From contig NC_134015.1 of NCBI RefSeq assembly GCF_040712315.1, positions 2,764,445 to 2,828,444 on the forward strand: a stretch of DNA of 64,000 nt, written 5' to 3'. Origin of the DNA: Castanea sativa. Taxonomy: Eukaryota > Streptophyta > Magnoliopsida > Fagales > Fagaceae. The position numbers and the translations under genes are program-made. Positions 33,730-45,976 of the stretch are shown in pieces (positions within the stretch are counted from its first letter, which is position 1; each line of letters begins with the position of its first letter). The notes under the pieces were generated by a model that saw only the letters and a program-made list of their open reading frames with translations, was not told the origin of the DNA and made no database searches.

Positions 33730-35130
33730 CTCAACTTTCAAAGGTTATGACTAAGTGCATTAGCTACAGAATCATTCATTTTCCTGCTTTCTTTCTGTTT
33801 TTTTTTTTTTTTTAAATTTTTAATTTTTTTATAAAATGCAGCAACAACAAAAACATTAACCGAATTTTTAATATTAGAACAAAAAGTTTCAAAAAAAATT
33901 TAATTTTTAGTTTAAAATTTTAAATTTAACAGAATTTTTTAGGCATAAATGCACTTTTTGTCATTACATTTTGGGTCAATTCTATTTTTGTTCCTACATT
34001 TTCATTTTACCATTTTTATTAGTCCCGAAAACGAAAAACGTGTTCCATTTTGGTCCCTACCATCATGTCACAAATGGAAATTGCTTTCTCTCTCTAAACC
34101 TTGGCCAAAAACCCAACTCCCTTTGGGCAAAAACCCAGCCCTCTCTCTCTCAACCTTGACCGAAAACTGAACTCTCTCTAAACCCATGGCCAAAAACCCA
34201 GCTCTCTCTCTCTCTCTCATCCATGGCTATATGTGGTTTTTTTTGTTCATCGATTTGGGATTTGGGTTTTGAGTTTTCTGTTTGGTTTCTCAGAATGTAT
34301 AAGAACATCTGGGTTGAGTTTTGTGTTTGGGGCCAAAAAATCTGGGTTTGAGTTTCATCTTTGCGTAATTGTTGAATGTCTTTAAGTTTTGTCTCTATGT
34401 AATTGGTGAAAAATACTGGGTTGAGTTTTGGGTTTGGGTTCCAAAATTTTGTCTATGTAATTGTGGGCATGTCTTTGTGTTTGTGGGTTATGATTTTGTT
34501 GATCTGGGTTTTCACCTGGTTCAAATTTGATTGTAATTGTTGTATTCATGGGTTGTTGTTAGCCCTTATGGTGTTTGATAAATTTTCTCAGTGAACAAAG
34601 GTAATTGATTCCCTTTTCTATAGTATTTTCATCTATCTCCATTTGATTTTGAATGCAATTACAAAATGCAATTTTTTTGGACTTAGCGTCAAATTCAAAG
34701 CCCAACTTAAGATTTGTTTTGTTTCTTTTCTGTGTTTGAGAGAGAGAGAGAGATGAAGAGAGAGAAACCAACGAATTACCAGATCTAAATTCAAGTTTTT
34801 TTTTTTTAATTTTTTTTAATTTTATAATTTGGTTTGTGTATATGTGGATTGATTTTGTTTTGTACAATATTCATTTATGATTTTTCTAGGTTTAATTTTC
34901 TTGTGTTCTTGTGTTTGATTTTCTGGATTTGTATGATTTTTTGTGGGTTGTGCTCTTCTGTGTTCTTGATGAAGAGGATGCTAGATCTAAATTCAAGTGT
35001 TTTTATTTATTTTTAATCTTTTTTTTTCTTTTCCTTTTTTTGTTAAAATTGATCAATTAAAATTTAAAATTCTAAGTAGACATGGATTTGACATGGCATT
35101 TATTAAATAACAAATAAATTTTTTTTAATT
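33730..35130 (+). other. Intergenic, no gene recognised
   Basis: T-rich and CT-rich DNA. 33940-34070 (tgcactttttgtcattacattttgg, gtgttccattttggtccct) resembles a dispersed repeat end, but I cannot find its partner. The short frames at 33949-34594 have no recognisable domain. Confidence 0.4.
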
Positions 35131-35310
35131 ATTTTAAGGACAAAGTTTAATAACAAAATTGTTTATAGGTTAAGGCTACAAGCTCACTTAATAAAATAAA
35201 TATTACAACAACGGTAGATTTGTCAAAATTCATTTCTAATAAAAAGATATTTAGTGAGTTTATAGCCTTAAGCTACAAAAAATTTTGTAACTAAATTTTG
35301 TCCTTATTTT
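35131..35310 (+). mobile_element. MITE with arms of about 58 bp
   Basis: The left arm (attttaaggacaaagtttaa...ggctacaagctcact) and right arm (agtgagtttatagcc...tttgtccttatttt) are inverted copies with a few mismatches and a loop of about 65 bp. Short AT-rich flanks prevent a firm target-duplication call. Confidence 0.7.
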
Positions 35311-35712
35311 AATGATCATGTTAGCATTTAATGTGTCAGTACTATGCTTTGTTTGCCATGTTAAACATGTTTAAAAATCGAGTCTAAAATACTCGAGATG
35401 TTAATTTGCTAAATAGTTTAGAAACTTTGCTAACTAACGAAATTGTTTGGAGATTGGTGTTAGTTTGCAATTTTAGTTGATATTGCAACTTATTAGGTAC
35501 AATGTATGAAAGACTAGTACCGCCTACTCTCACTTAGGGGTGTGCGAAAAACTGAATGGACTGACTGAAATTTTGAATTTTGGTCGGTTTTCTTTGATTT
35601 CAGTTTTTAAATTTCAATTTTTTTTTTTGTTTTTGGTTTGGTGGTGGCGCTGGATATTTTTGCCCTGAAATTGACCTAACGAAACCGATTATATATATAA
35701 TTATGTAACTTT

Positions 35713-35838
35713 AGCACATTACTGATCATTAGCGTAGTGGTGTTGTAAGTGTGTTTTGGCCAACTGATCCAAAGTTCGAGCCTATTAGCTGATATAAATA
35801 TCACATTTCAGCCACCCCCCTTCCCCAATTATTTTTTT
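35713..35838 (+). mobile_element. tRNA-derived SINE-like repeat
   Basis: A box tagcgtagtggt (35732) and B box gttcgagcc (35774) in Pol III arrangement, then a C-rich body and a T-run end, as in plant tRNA-SINEs. It lies 270-395 bp upstream of PPR3. Confidence 0.5.
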
Positions 35839-36107
35839 ATGCTCTCTCACCACACCGCTAACTTATTAGCCTGATGGGAAATGTCTATCCCCTGAGCAGC
35901 ACAACCAACCCGACCACTTTTGTCTCTTGATAAGCTCAGAAAAAAATTGGACAAAAAAAGGCCAATTGATGCCCTGTCACTCTCAGTAGCTTAGTTCAAG
36001 GAAACTGCCCTCAAAACCGAACCGATTCTCTCTCTCTCTCTCAATTCGCAAACTCTATCTTTTCGTTCTGATTTCCGCTGCCGAATTGTTTGCTTGTCTT
36101 CAGGAAA

Positions 36108-37912
36108 ATGGGTACGCTTCTTCGTTCTTCCCACGCTTGTTTTCGTTGTTATTGTTATTCTACTCTTACTGCTGCTGCTACTACTAGTATTGCTAGTGCT
36201 AAAAAAACCCCGAATCACAATCACAATCAAAATCAATTCTTGAAATCTGTTAGAGATCAGTGCAAATCTAGAAGCTTTACGAACGTTGATCATGCCTTAG
36301 GCCTGTTTGATAAAATGCTTCACACGCGCCCTTGGCCTTCCATTTCCGATTTTAATCACGTGTTGGGTGGCATTGCAAGAATGAAGCATTACCCAGTAGT
36401 CATTTCTCTAATTAAACGAATCGAATCATTCGGAGTCTCTCCCGATGTTTATACTCTTAATATTTTGATTAACTGCTTCTGCCATCTAAACCGAGTAGAT
36501 TTTGGGTTTTCTGTCTTGGCAACAATTTTGAAACTTGGTTATCACCCAGACTCTGTTACTCTAAACACCCTTGTGAAGGGTCTCTGTCTTCAAGGTAACA
36601 TTGCTTTGGAGCTGTGAAGTTGGTAGAATATATGGAGAAGAAAGGGTATCAACCTGATGTATTTACTTGTGGAACAATACTAAATGGTCTGTGTAAGATT
36701 GGACAGACTAGTATGGCATTTAGGTTGCTTAGGAAGATGGAAGAAGGGAATTTTGAGCTTGATCTGATAGTGTATAACACAATCATTGACAGTTTATGTA
36801 AGGATAGGTTGGTAACTGAGGCCTTGAACCTTTTCACTAAAATGATGAGTAAAGGCATTCAGCCGGACCTTTTCACTTACAATTCCTTAATTCAAGGCCT
36901 ATGCAATTTCAGCCGGTGGAGAGAGGCTACTACTCTGTTGAATGAGATGGTGCGAAGGAAGATCATGCCAGATGTGTATACCTTCAATATATTGGTGGAT
37001 ACACTTTGCAAAGAGGGAATGCTGAAGGAGGCAAAAGAAGTTTTTGACGTGATGATTGAAAGAGGAATTAGGCCTGACACAATCACTTACAATTCTCTAA
37101 TTGATGGTTACTGTTTGCAAAAGAAAATGGATGATGCAGTCAAAACATTTAATATGATGGACGAGAGGGGTTGTTCACCTGATGTGTTTAGCTATAACAT
37201 ATTAATCCATGGATATTGCAAAAATAAAAGAATTGATGAAGCAAGGAGTCTCTTTGATGAAATGTCCAACAAGGGAGTGGCTCCCAACTTTGTGACTTAT
37301 AGCACTCTTATAGGTGGGTTTTGTCAAGTGAAGAGACCCCATTTTGCACTAGTCCTATTTCATAAGATGCAGGCATGTGGCCAACTTCCAAGTCCCCAAA
37401 CCTATGCTATCTTGTTGGATGGCCTTTGTAAGAACAAAAAAATTGGGGAGGCGTTGGCATTGTTTCAAGAGATGGAAGACAAAAAGTTGGACCACAATAT
37501 TGTGTTTTACAACATTTTGATTGACAGTATGTGCAATGCCGGGGAACTTACAACTGCAAGAGAAATCTTTAATAGTCTTCATGCAAAAGGATTGCAACCT
37601 AATGTTCGGACTTGCAATATAATGATCAAAGGGTTTTGCAAAGAGGGGCTAATTGATGAAGCAAGTGAGTTGCTAGAGAAAATGGATGGGAACCATTTCT
37701 CTCCTGACAATTGCACATATAACACAATAATCCAAGGGTTGCTGCAACAGAATGAGACAACAAAGGCTATGGAACTTATTAAGATAATGGTTGATAAAGG
37801 TTTTTCAGCAAATGCAACCACTGCATCTATGTTGGTTGACTTGCTATCTGCAAATCCTGCAGATAAAGCACTTCAAGAATTACTTATTAAGACTGTGCCA
37901 GTCAATCTATAG
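36108..37912 (+). pseudogene. PPR3: RFL-type PPR gene with one frameshift
   Basis: Starting at ATG 36108 (MGTLLRSSHACFRCYCY), a presequence and three PPR motifs run to about 36604. There TT is inserted (ttgctttggagctgtg against ttgctggagctatg in PPR1), giving a stop at 36615-36617. The other frame then stays open through all remaining motifs to TAG at 37910-37912 and ends TVPVNL. Repairing one event would give about 600 residues, the usual RFL length. The low number of defects suggests recent loss or an assembly error. Positions 5/35 predict mostly U, with differences from PPR1 at motifs 1, 6, 8, 9, 10 and 13. Its upstream DNA differs from that of PPR1, PPR2 and PPR4. Confidence 0.85.
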
Positions 37913-37953
37913 GGTGTATGTATATTTGTTGGAGGTGGTTATTCATCTCAAAA

Positions 37954-38471
37954 CAATGACCGTGACCGTGTGGTTGAGGCTAGGGATGAGCTGCATAGGA
38001 TTTTGAATGAGGTAACTAAAGGCTCCATCTTGTTATAAACTGAGTGGAACCTATAATGTTTTAGTTTAGTTAGATCTTGGAAAAGTTTATTGATTTTTTT
38101 ATGTTACTAGCCTATTAGAAATTAACACAATTAAACATAATTAACAATTCACATAATTAGTTGGATCATTTTATTACTGACATTGCTTTGTAATACTGTT
38201 AGTCTTTGCAGTATTCTAATTCAACTGTTTTGGTATTAATAACATATATACCCCTTGTACATCTTATTGCCAATAGCTCATTTTACTTACCATCTCTGAG
38301 TTTTGTTTAAAATTTTCTTGAGCATAATAATATGCCTAGGATGAATTGAGGGAGGTTGTGCTGCTTTTATTTGCAAACAAGTAGGATATTCCAAATGCCA
38401 TGAATGCTGTTGAAATAACTGATATGCTTGGTCTTCATTCCCTCCGTCAACGCCACTGGTATATTAACACA

Positions 38472-38562
<91 letters not shown>

Positions 38563-38723
38563 GTTTTACCCTATGCATAGGAAATTTGGTATCCACTGAT
38601 TGGGGCCATTACTTTGGGTTCTATTTCAGGTATATCCAGAGCACATGTGCCACTTTAGGGGAAGGGCTATACGAGGGACTAGACTGGCTTTCCAACAATA
38701 TTGCTAACAAGGTTAGGCTCTAG
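37954..38723 (+). pseudogene. ARF-D: truncated ARF copy fused to PPR3 3' flank
   Basis: It begins in the middle of exon 3 ([19 protein letters not shown], 37954-38011), exactly where PPR3's 3' flank ends. Exon 4 (38340-38458) has TAG at 38382-38384 in place of the Gln of NKQD. The last exon (38630-38723) is intact and gives [18 protein letters not shown]. Exons 1 and 2 are absent. The truncation, together with the stop in the guanine-specificity motif, rules out a working GTPase. Confidence 0.9.
38470..38561 (+). repeat. Compound (CA)n(CT)n microsatellite in ARF-D intron
   Basis: The longest of the three copies: a CA run of about 50 bases then a CT run of about 38, starting about 12 bases after the exon-4 donor. 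Confidence 0.95.
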
Positions 38724-40145
38724 TGCTGCATGCAACATAAGTGATAATCTTCGATATGGTTATGGGCTGGTTTATTAATATTTTCTATTTGGTTCTTGCA
38801 GGCTTAGGAGATCGTAAATCTCCATTTACTTTTATGGGTTGCAATCTCTATCAAAGGGGATTTTGTCGTTATGTGGTGTTTATGCATTTTACATTTGATA
38901 TTGTCTTGAGAATGTATTTGTTTGATTAGATCATTGTTACAATATGATAGAAATTGACATTTGCCTTGTAGATTCTTAATGTTAGAGCTTGTTTGGGATA
39001 CCCTTGCTTTTGGTTCTCCTTTAATGGATATGGTTGTAAACTTGTAATAGTTTCTCCTCCCCCCTAATTCTCATTTATGATTAAAAGGTCAATTCTCCTA
39101 TGTGGTGAAGTTGCATGGGTACTTGAAGATCCATTGATGTTAATCTTTTGCGAGTCACCAATCTCTTCGTTTGGAATAGTGGCAGTAAGTGGTACTTTAG
39201 TTTCTAGGGCTTGATTATGGGATAGTTGATTTGATCTTCTCTTCCATCATGGGTCCTCTTTCAGTGCATAAGTGCATTAAAAAAGCTGTTGAAATTTTAA
39301 TCCATAACCATCAAGATTATGGTTAAATGCCGAGGATTTTGGTGTGAAGTCTTAATAGATTAACAAGTGATTGGTTACATTTATATAGCTAGGGGTCTTT
39401 ATGAAATTTCAGATAAAAAGAGTTGTATTCCAACTGTGGGGAGAGCATCTTGTATACAGCAACCACAACAATTTGTTAATATTTGTAGTTTTTTTTATTT
39501 TGGAGAAATAATTACAACATGCTGTTAATCTCGCAGCTCAAACCCTTTACCTCTTAGACCCCCAAGTACTCTATGCATGAGGAGGTGCTAATTTTGCTAC
39601 AAGGCCTTTGGCTGTTAATATTTGTAGCTAATGGTACATGAATTTGACCAATATTCAAGTTGAAGGCTACGATTTTTTTTTTTTTGGGTGCTGCTGAAGG
39701 CCAAGAAGTTTTGACCATCTGGTGTTGATGGCTCATATTGTTAAATTTTTATTTTGTTTTATATACTTATTCTTTGTTCAGTGTAATATATTACTGTGAG
39801 ACACTATAACTTATAATGACACCTATCCCATCTTTAGTTTCTAGCAATTCCACTAAACTACAATCAAGTATAACAACTCCACTAAATAAAACATAGCTAA
39901 TTTACATTTAAAACCTTGATGTCTTTTATTCAAATTTTTATGGTCAAAATGTTTTATTTTAATCTTAAAATTTCAAAATACATTTTATTTAGCCAAGAGT
40001 ATTGTAACTCAACTAGTTAGCACTACCTTTTTTTTTTTTTTTTTTATGACAATTAGGAAAAACGTGATATAAGGTTTAAATGAAACATTTTAGAAAATAT
40101 AAGATTTAAATGAAACACGCTCAAATCAACTAAGTTGAAATTACG
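38724..40145 (+). other. ARF-D downstream block, no gene
   Basis: It follows the ARF-B 3' flank (10202-11730) closely, with small indels and an added stretch near 39495-39620. Confidence 0.55.
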
Positions 40146-40265
40146 TTAGGATCTTAGTATATTATATTTTCCATAAATAGTAGAATTAGGATCTTAGTAT
40201 ACTATATTTTCTATAAATAGTAGAATTAGGATCTTAGTATACTATATTTTCTATAAATAGTAGAA
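40146..40265 (+). repeat. Three tandem copies of a 40-bp unit
   Basis: ttaggatcttagtatactat... is repeated three times with 1-2 differences. The same unit occurs only once in the matching place upstream of PPR1 (about 11735-11774), so it was triplicated here after the block was copied. Confidence 0.9.
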
Positions 40266-40509
40266 TAAAGGATTTCCGATTTCATATACAAATATAGTAA
40301 TAATAAATGTCTATAAATCACTATAATTATTATCAAATTTCTATTTAGACAAGAAAAAAATAGAAGAGAAAATAAATTCTATTATGTTAAATTCACTCAC
40401 GTAGTTGCATTGACTGATAAGCTACGCATTTTAATTTATTTATTCTAGAAAGAAGATAACGCATTTTGTTTTGTATTAGCCAATGCAATTACATAGATGA
40501 ATTTAATTT

Positions 40510-40951
40510 AAAAACCTAAGGTATAGAGTCCTAATAAATGTAAGGAAATATGCTTAAATTTTGCTCTTACAATATTATGCATTTGTTAGGGAAGTTTTGT
40601 TGTACAATGATTGAATTAAAGAAAATTTGTTAGAAATTATCAGAACTTTGAAACAAATAAATAGTTTAAAGCTAATTGAGTTTGTTTGAATGCACTATGA
40701 TTAAGAGTGCTCAATTTTAGGAAAAAGTAAATAGTATTAAATAATATCATATCAGTTATATCAAATTTCAATAAATGACAGTAGTGATAGAATCATAATA
40801 TGATTAAATTTTGATACTGTTTGACGCTTGATGCGGTATCTTCTCCAGCTTCAGGTGAGGCCGAGTGGATGTTGGTATAAGGTGTATTAAAAATTTTCCT
40901 AAATACTTATATTTTAGGGAAATGACTTTTATTTTATTCCATTCTAAATAA
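40510..40951 (+). repeat. PPR upstream block, left part
   Basis: Matches 12025-12474 (PPR1) and 20923-21364 (PPR2). It is interrupted on the right by the Helitron. Confidence 0.75.
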
Positions 40952-41798
40952 TCATCAATCAATATATATATATATAAAAGTAAAGGTCTCATATGGGAGA
41001 GTATGAGGTCTGCCATGTGGCACACTCTATGAAGAGAATTGAAATACTTTAACTCACATCAAAGGTAAGAACAAATTAATTATTGACTTTTGGTTTTATT
41101 TGGTTCAATGTTTTAAGACTTTTCTAATTAAAAAAAGATATTCTTTGTATTATTGGGTTCAATGTTTGAAGACATTTTATCTCTCACACATACACACATA
41201 CACACTTCGCATTTTAATTCACTTTTTCACCTCTTGCACTTCTAGCCCTTTATATATACCTACTTATTGCCCTTCATGCTATCCCATGTCAAATACACAT
41301 AGACAAAAAATGATGTCATTTACCTTCAATCTTTCAACGACACCTACCTAACTCTAACATTGTTGCTTCATCTACTCCTACCCCGTTTGAGTTGGCTACA
41401 ACCAAGGAAGGAGGGTTTGCGTTTTATATTGAGTCACAATGACGATTATGATTTTGATGTCAACGTCGGATGTTGTAAATTTGTGGGTTTTGTAAACGAT
41501 GTGATTAACCGTGGGTGTTTGAGATGTGTATTTTGTTTTAGAATTAAGGAGAGAGAAAGACATATTCTATAAGAAATTTTATTCTTTATTTTTCTTCAAA
41601 GTTTTTTTTTTTCATTACTTCAATTGAATAATTATAATGAATATGTGTATGCAATTTATAATTGTTGCTTTTTTTGATAAACTCATTACTAATAAAGTTT
41701 TATAACAACTATGCTATAATACATCTACAACATTCTCCAAAATCATTTTCTATAAAATATTACAATATTATCCGTACATTGGACGGGTAACTTACTAG
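40952..41798 (+). mobile_element. Non-autonomous Helitron
   Basis: 847 bp starting TCATCAATC and ending CTAG. Just before the end is a small hairpin (ccgt-acattgg-acgg). It lies between A and T: aataa before, ttttat after. There are no inverted repeats or target duplication, as expected. The matching sites upstream of PPR1 (12474/12475) and PPR2 (21364/21365) read aataattttatata without the insertion, which fixes both ends. There is no RepHel protein inside; short frames such as 41100-41351 are not recognised. Confidence 0.9.
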
Positions 41799-42143
41799 TT
41801 TTATATAATTCCTGAAAAAAAAATTATATAACTTCTAAAAAAAACAATTATATAGGGTATTGTTATATCCACAACATTTTCACAACAAATCTTAAGATAT
41901 GTTGTTACTTGTTTTAATTTCAACCCACACCACTGAACATAGTATTTCTCTTTTAGAAGATTTTAGATAATTAATTTGATTATATTGTTTCAAAAATTCT
42001 TAAACTGTTTTAAAATTAGAAACTCAAAGAAAAAAGAGAAAAAAAGCCATTCTCTCTCTCTGGTGACTATGGCAACATTTGCCAAATAGTATAGAAAAAT
42101 TTAGGAAAGTAGAACTGCCACTAGTACTATTCAGCCAATTTTG

Positions 42144-43952
42144 CTGTGGTACAAGGCTGGCCCTTCCCTAAGGCAAGTTAGGCAATTGCCGAAGGCCCTC
42201 AAGTGGAAGGGAGGCTCCCAAATTTTAAAAAATAAGGGGTAGTAGGGAAAAAAAAATTTAGTATCAGATTAAAAAAAAAAAAAATAGTATCAAACAAACC
42301 AAAAATCCGGTATTGTTATCCTCTAGACAAACCAAAAATCATTTAGATAAACTACAAATCCAGTCTAAGAGATTAACTACAAATAATCACAAATCAAAAC
42401 AAATAAAACAATTCAAACCCTAAAAATTTTACTTTTCTCTCTTGCTCTCCGCCTCTCTCTGTCTCTCATTCTCTCTGGTTCTCTCATTACCTTTCTCTCT
42501 TGCAACTGAATTGAAGCAAGCAGCAAGGTTGGACGGCTGGACCGCCTCGGCGCCTCCCTGCTCCCTCATCAGTCCGACTCGCCGCCTCTCTCATTCTTTC
42601 TTCGAATTTGCTCTCTGCCTGGACCGCCTCCTTCCCTCATCACTCACGGACTCACCAACCGTTCACTTCATCTTCATTCTTCAGGTATAATTTATAAATA
42701 TTTGGGGTCCGGTTTGACTGATTAAGTTTGAGATTGGGGCACAAGGCACTACTTGTATTCTTGTAATTAATAAGATTGACTGATTGAGTTTGGGCCTAGT
42801 TTTGACGTTTTCTAACAGTTTTGGGCTTCAAGTTTTTGTTTTTTTTTTTTTTAATGATTCAGCCCTTTTTTTTTAGGTTATAAATAGGATTTGTTTTGTG
42901 TTTTTTTTTGGGTGGGTATTATAAATTAATAAGCCTAGTGTTATAGTTGTGCTTAAATTTTTGTTATGCTTGTGCTTATTTTTTTTTTTTTTAAAATTTT
43001 AATCTTGTGTTTATATATATATATATATATATTTTAGTTAGTGGTAATAGATTAAATAAGTCTTTATTTATGCAGGCTGAGATTGCTAAAAACTTGTTAT
43101 TATTCGATGGAATTACAACAATAATTTCTATATAAATCAGGTTCTATTTTTCATTTGCTCTACACTGGAAAGTTATTTTTTATTTTAGTCTTTATAAATA
43201 TATTGTTTGATTAGAAATGTCTACTAGAAAATATGCATTTGGATATAAAAAACTTAAAAAAAGAAAAAAAAAGAAGAAAAATTAATTGAGTCTCAAAAAG
43301 GATCAATGGATAAATTTGTTATTAGTAATAAACAAAATATAACACAAAATTTAAATGAAAATATCACAAATGAGCAAGAATACTGAAGTCACTAGATTGA
43401 AGTCACTAGATAATGATAGTTTAAAAAAATACTGTCTTAAACTTGAAAAGTTTCTCAAACATGATGTTTATTATGATATTGATGGTTTAGATTTATTTTC
43501 AGAGTTAAACATTTTAAAAGAAATTTTACAAATAAAAGATTATACTCCAATTGACATACTAAATTATATAAAAAGATTAGATTCATTTCCAAATATATGC
43601 ATTGCTTATAGGATTTTACTAACAATACCTATTACAGTAGCTTCTGCAGAAAGAAGTTATTCAAAATTAAAATTAATAAAATCATATCTAAGATCGACAA
43701 TATCCCAAGAAAGATTAAATGGATTAGCTATATTATCGATTGAAAAGGAGGTGTTAAAAGAAGTTAAATACAAAAATTTAATTAGTCAATTTGCATCTCA
43801 AAAAGTAAGAAAAATAGATTTTAAATAAAATATATTATAATATAAAAATATTAAATATACATTAATTTAATTAATATATAGGTATAAAAAAGGCTCTATT
43901 TTTAGTCCTTGCCTTAGGCCCCAAAATGTCTAGGGCTGCCCCTGCCGTGGTA
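42144..43952 (+). mobile_element. hAT transposon, internally deleted, 8-bp target duplication
   Basis: The element (42152-43944, 1793 bp) begins caaggctggccc and ends gggctgcccctg (reverse complement caggggcagccc), imperfect inverted ends. It is flanked by 8-bp repeats, ctgtggta (42144-42151) and ccgtggta (43945-43952), 8 bp being the hAT rule. In PPR2's leader the empty site ttttgccgtggtacactgcc (from 21782) has one copy, and PPR1's leader also has one (12808-12815). It sits about 120 bp upstream of the PPR4 start codon. Confidence 0.92.
43218..43828 (+). pseudogene. hAT transposase remnant: N-terminus joined to C-terminal dimerisation domain
   Basis: A start segment MSTRKYAFGYKKLKKRK (43218) is followed by stops, then an open frame from 43355. 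Its C-terminal part, IPITVASAERSYSKLKLIKSYLRS and RLNGLAILSIE, is the hAT dimerisation domain as in plant zinc-finger MYM/TTF-type transposases. The zinc finger and the whole catalytic RNase-H-like core are missing, so the copy is a deletion derivative. AT-rich codon use differs from the adjacent PPR genes. Confidence 0.88.
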
Positions 43953-44074
43953 CACTGCCATTGGGACTGCCTACTCTCTCTCTCTCTCTCTCACAATTTT
44001 CAAACTTATTGCTTCGCTTTCATCTCTGACTGCACCAAAACCCGACCCGATTTGTTTGCTGGATCTTCAGGAAA

Positions 44075-45855
44075 ATGGGTACACTTCTTCGTACTTCCCA
44101 CACTTGTTTTCATTCTTATTGTTATTCTACTCTTACTGCTGTTGCTGCTACTAGTATTGCTAGTGCTAAAAAAAACCTGAATCACAATCAGAATCAAAAT
44201 CAATTCTTGAAACCTGTTAGAGATCAGTGCAAATCTAGAAGCTTTAGGAATGTTAATCATGCCATAGACGTGTTTGATAAAAATGCTTCACATGCGCCCT
44301 TTGCCTTCCATTTATTATTTTAATCACGTGTTTGGTGGCATTGCAAGAATGGAGCATTACCTAGTAGTCATTTATCTAATTAAACGAATCATATCATTCG
44401 GAGTCTCTCCCGATGTTTATACTCTCAATGTTTTAATTCACTGCTTCTGCCATTTAAACTATCTAGATTTTAGGTTCTCTGTCTTGGCCACAATTTTGAA
44501 ACTTGGTTATCACCCAAACTCTGTTACTCTAAACACCCTTGTCAAGGGGCTCTATCTTCAAGGTAACATTGCTAGAGTTGTGAATTTGGTAGAAGAAATG
44601 GAGAAGAATGGGTATAAGCCTAATGCAATTACTTGTGGAACAATACTAAATGGTCTGTGTAAGATTGGACAGACTAGTATGGCTATCAGCTTGCTTAGGA
44701 AGATGGAAGAAGGGAATTTTGAGCTTAAAATAGGGGTGTATAACACAATCATTGATAGTTTATGTAAGGATATATTGGTAACTGAGGCCTTGCACTTTTT
44801 GACTGAAATGATGAGTAAAGGCATTCAGCCGAACCTTTTCACTTACAATTCCTTAATTCAAGGCCTATGCAATTTTAGCTGGTGGAGAGAGGCTACTACT
44901 TTGTTGAATGAGATGGTGCGAAGGAAGATCATGCTAGATGTGTATACCTTCAATATATTGGTGGACATACTTTGCAAAGAGGGAATGCTGACATAGGCAA
45001 AAGAAGTTTTTAATGTGATGATTGAAAGAGGAATCAGGCCTAACACAATCACTTACAATTCTCTAATTGATGGTTACTGTTTGCAAAACAAATTGAAGGA
45101 TGCCATTGAAGCATTGAACATGATGGCTGAGAGGGGTTGTTCACCTAATGTTGTTAGCTATAACACATTGATTAATGGATTTTGTAAAAAGAAAAGAATT
45201 GATGAAGCAATGAATCTCTTTCATGAAATGTCCAACAATGGAGTAACTCTAGATGTTGTGACTTACAGCACTCTTATAGGTGGGTTTTGTCGAGTGGAGA
45301 GACACAAGGCTGCTCTAGTCCTATTTCATAAGATGCAGGCATGTGGCCAACTTCCAAGTCCCCAAACCTATGCTATCTTGTTGGATGGCCTTTGTAAGAA
45401 CAAAACAACTGGGGAGGCGTTGGCATTGTTTCAAGAGATGGAAGAGAAAAAGTTGGACCACAATATTGTGTTTCACAACATCTTGATTGATAGTATGTGC
45501 AATCCGGGGAACTTACAAGTGCAAGAGAAATCTTTAATAGTCTTCTTACAAAAGGATTGCAACCTGATGTTCGAACTTACAATATAATAATCAAAGGATT
45601 TTGCAAAGGGGGGCTAATTGATGAAGCGAGTGAGCTGCTAGAGAAAATGGATGGGAACCATTTCTCTCCTAATGATCGAACATATAACACAACCATCCAA
45701 GGGTTGCTGCAACAGAATGAGACAGCAAAGGCTATGGAACTTATTAAGATAATGGTTGACAAGGGTTTTCAGCAAATGCAACCACTGCATCCATGTTGGT
45801 TGACTTGCTATCTGCAAATCCAGTAGATAAAGCACTTCAAGAATTACTTATTTAG
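44075..45855 (+). pseudogene. PPR4: RFL-type PPR pseudogene
   Basis: It starts MGTLLRTSHTCFHSYCY like PPR3. Breaks relative to PPR1/PPR3: an extra A near 44279 (gataaaaatgc), GAG to TAG at 44994-44996, a lost base near 45503 (aatccgggg), a lost T near 45768 (gggttttcag), and an extra T just before the final stop (45853-45855). Between the breaks all PPR motifs are present and similar. The leader is interrupted by the hAT element 120 bp upstream, and a Helitron lies further out. Confidence 0.92.
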
Positions 45856-45891
45856 ACTTTGCCAGTCAATCTATAAGGTGTATGTATATGT

Positions 45892-45976
45892 GTTGGTTGC
45901 AACCATGTTGGTCGACTTGCTATCATCTAATTATGTAGGTAAGAATATTCAAGAATTGCTTCATAAGTTTGTGTGA
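45892..45976 (+). pseudogene. Second PPR C-terminal tail after PPR4
   Basis: ATMLVDLLSSNYVGKNIQELLHKFV and a stop at 45974-45976, matching the end of PPR1 and not the TVPVNL-type end of PPR3. It follows PPR4's own stop by about 40 bp and is continued by PPR1-type 3' flank, so PPR4 carries two different gene ends in series. Confidence 0.85.

Noticed and set aside
35725..35790. A tRNA gene
   Set aside because: Only A- and B-box-like motifs fit. The acceptor and anticodon stems do not pair, so it is SINE-like, not a tRNA.
43355..43828. A stand-alone host gene of 157 codons
   Set aside because: It is the C-terminal hAT dimerisation domain within an element with 8-bp target duplication; the catalytic core is missing.
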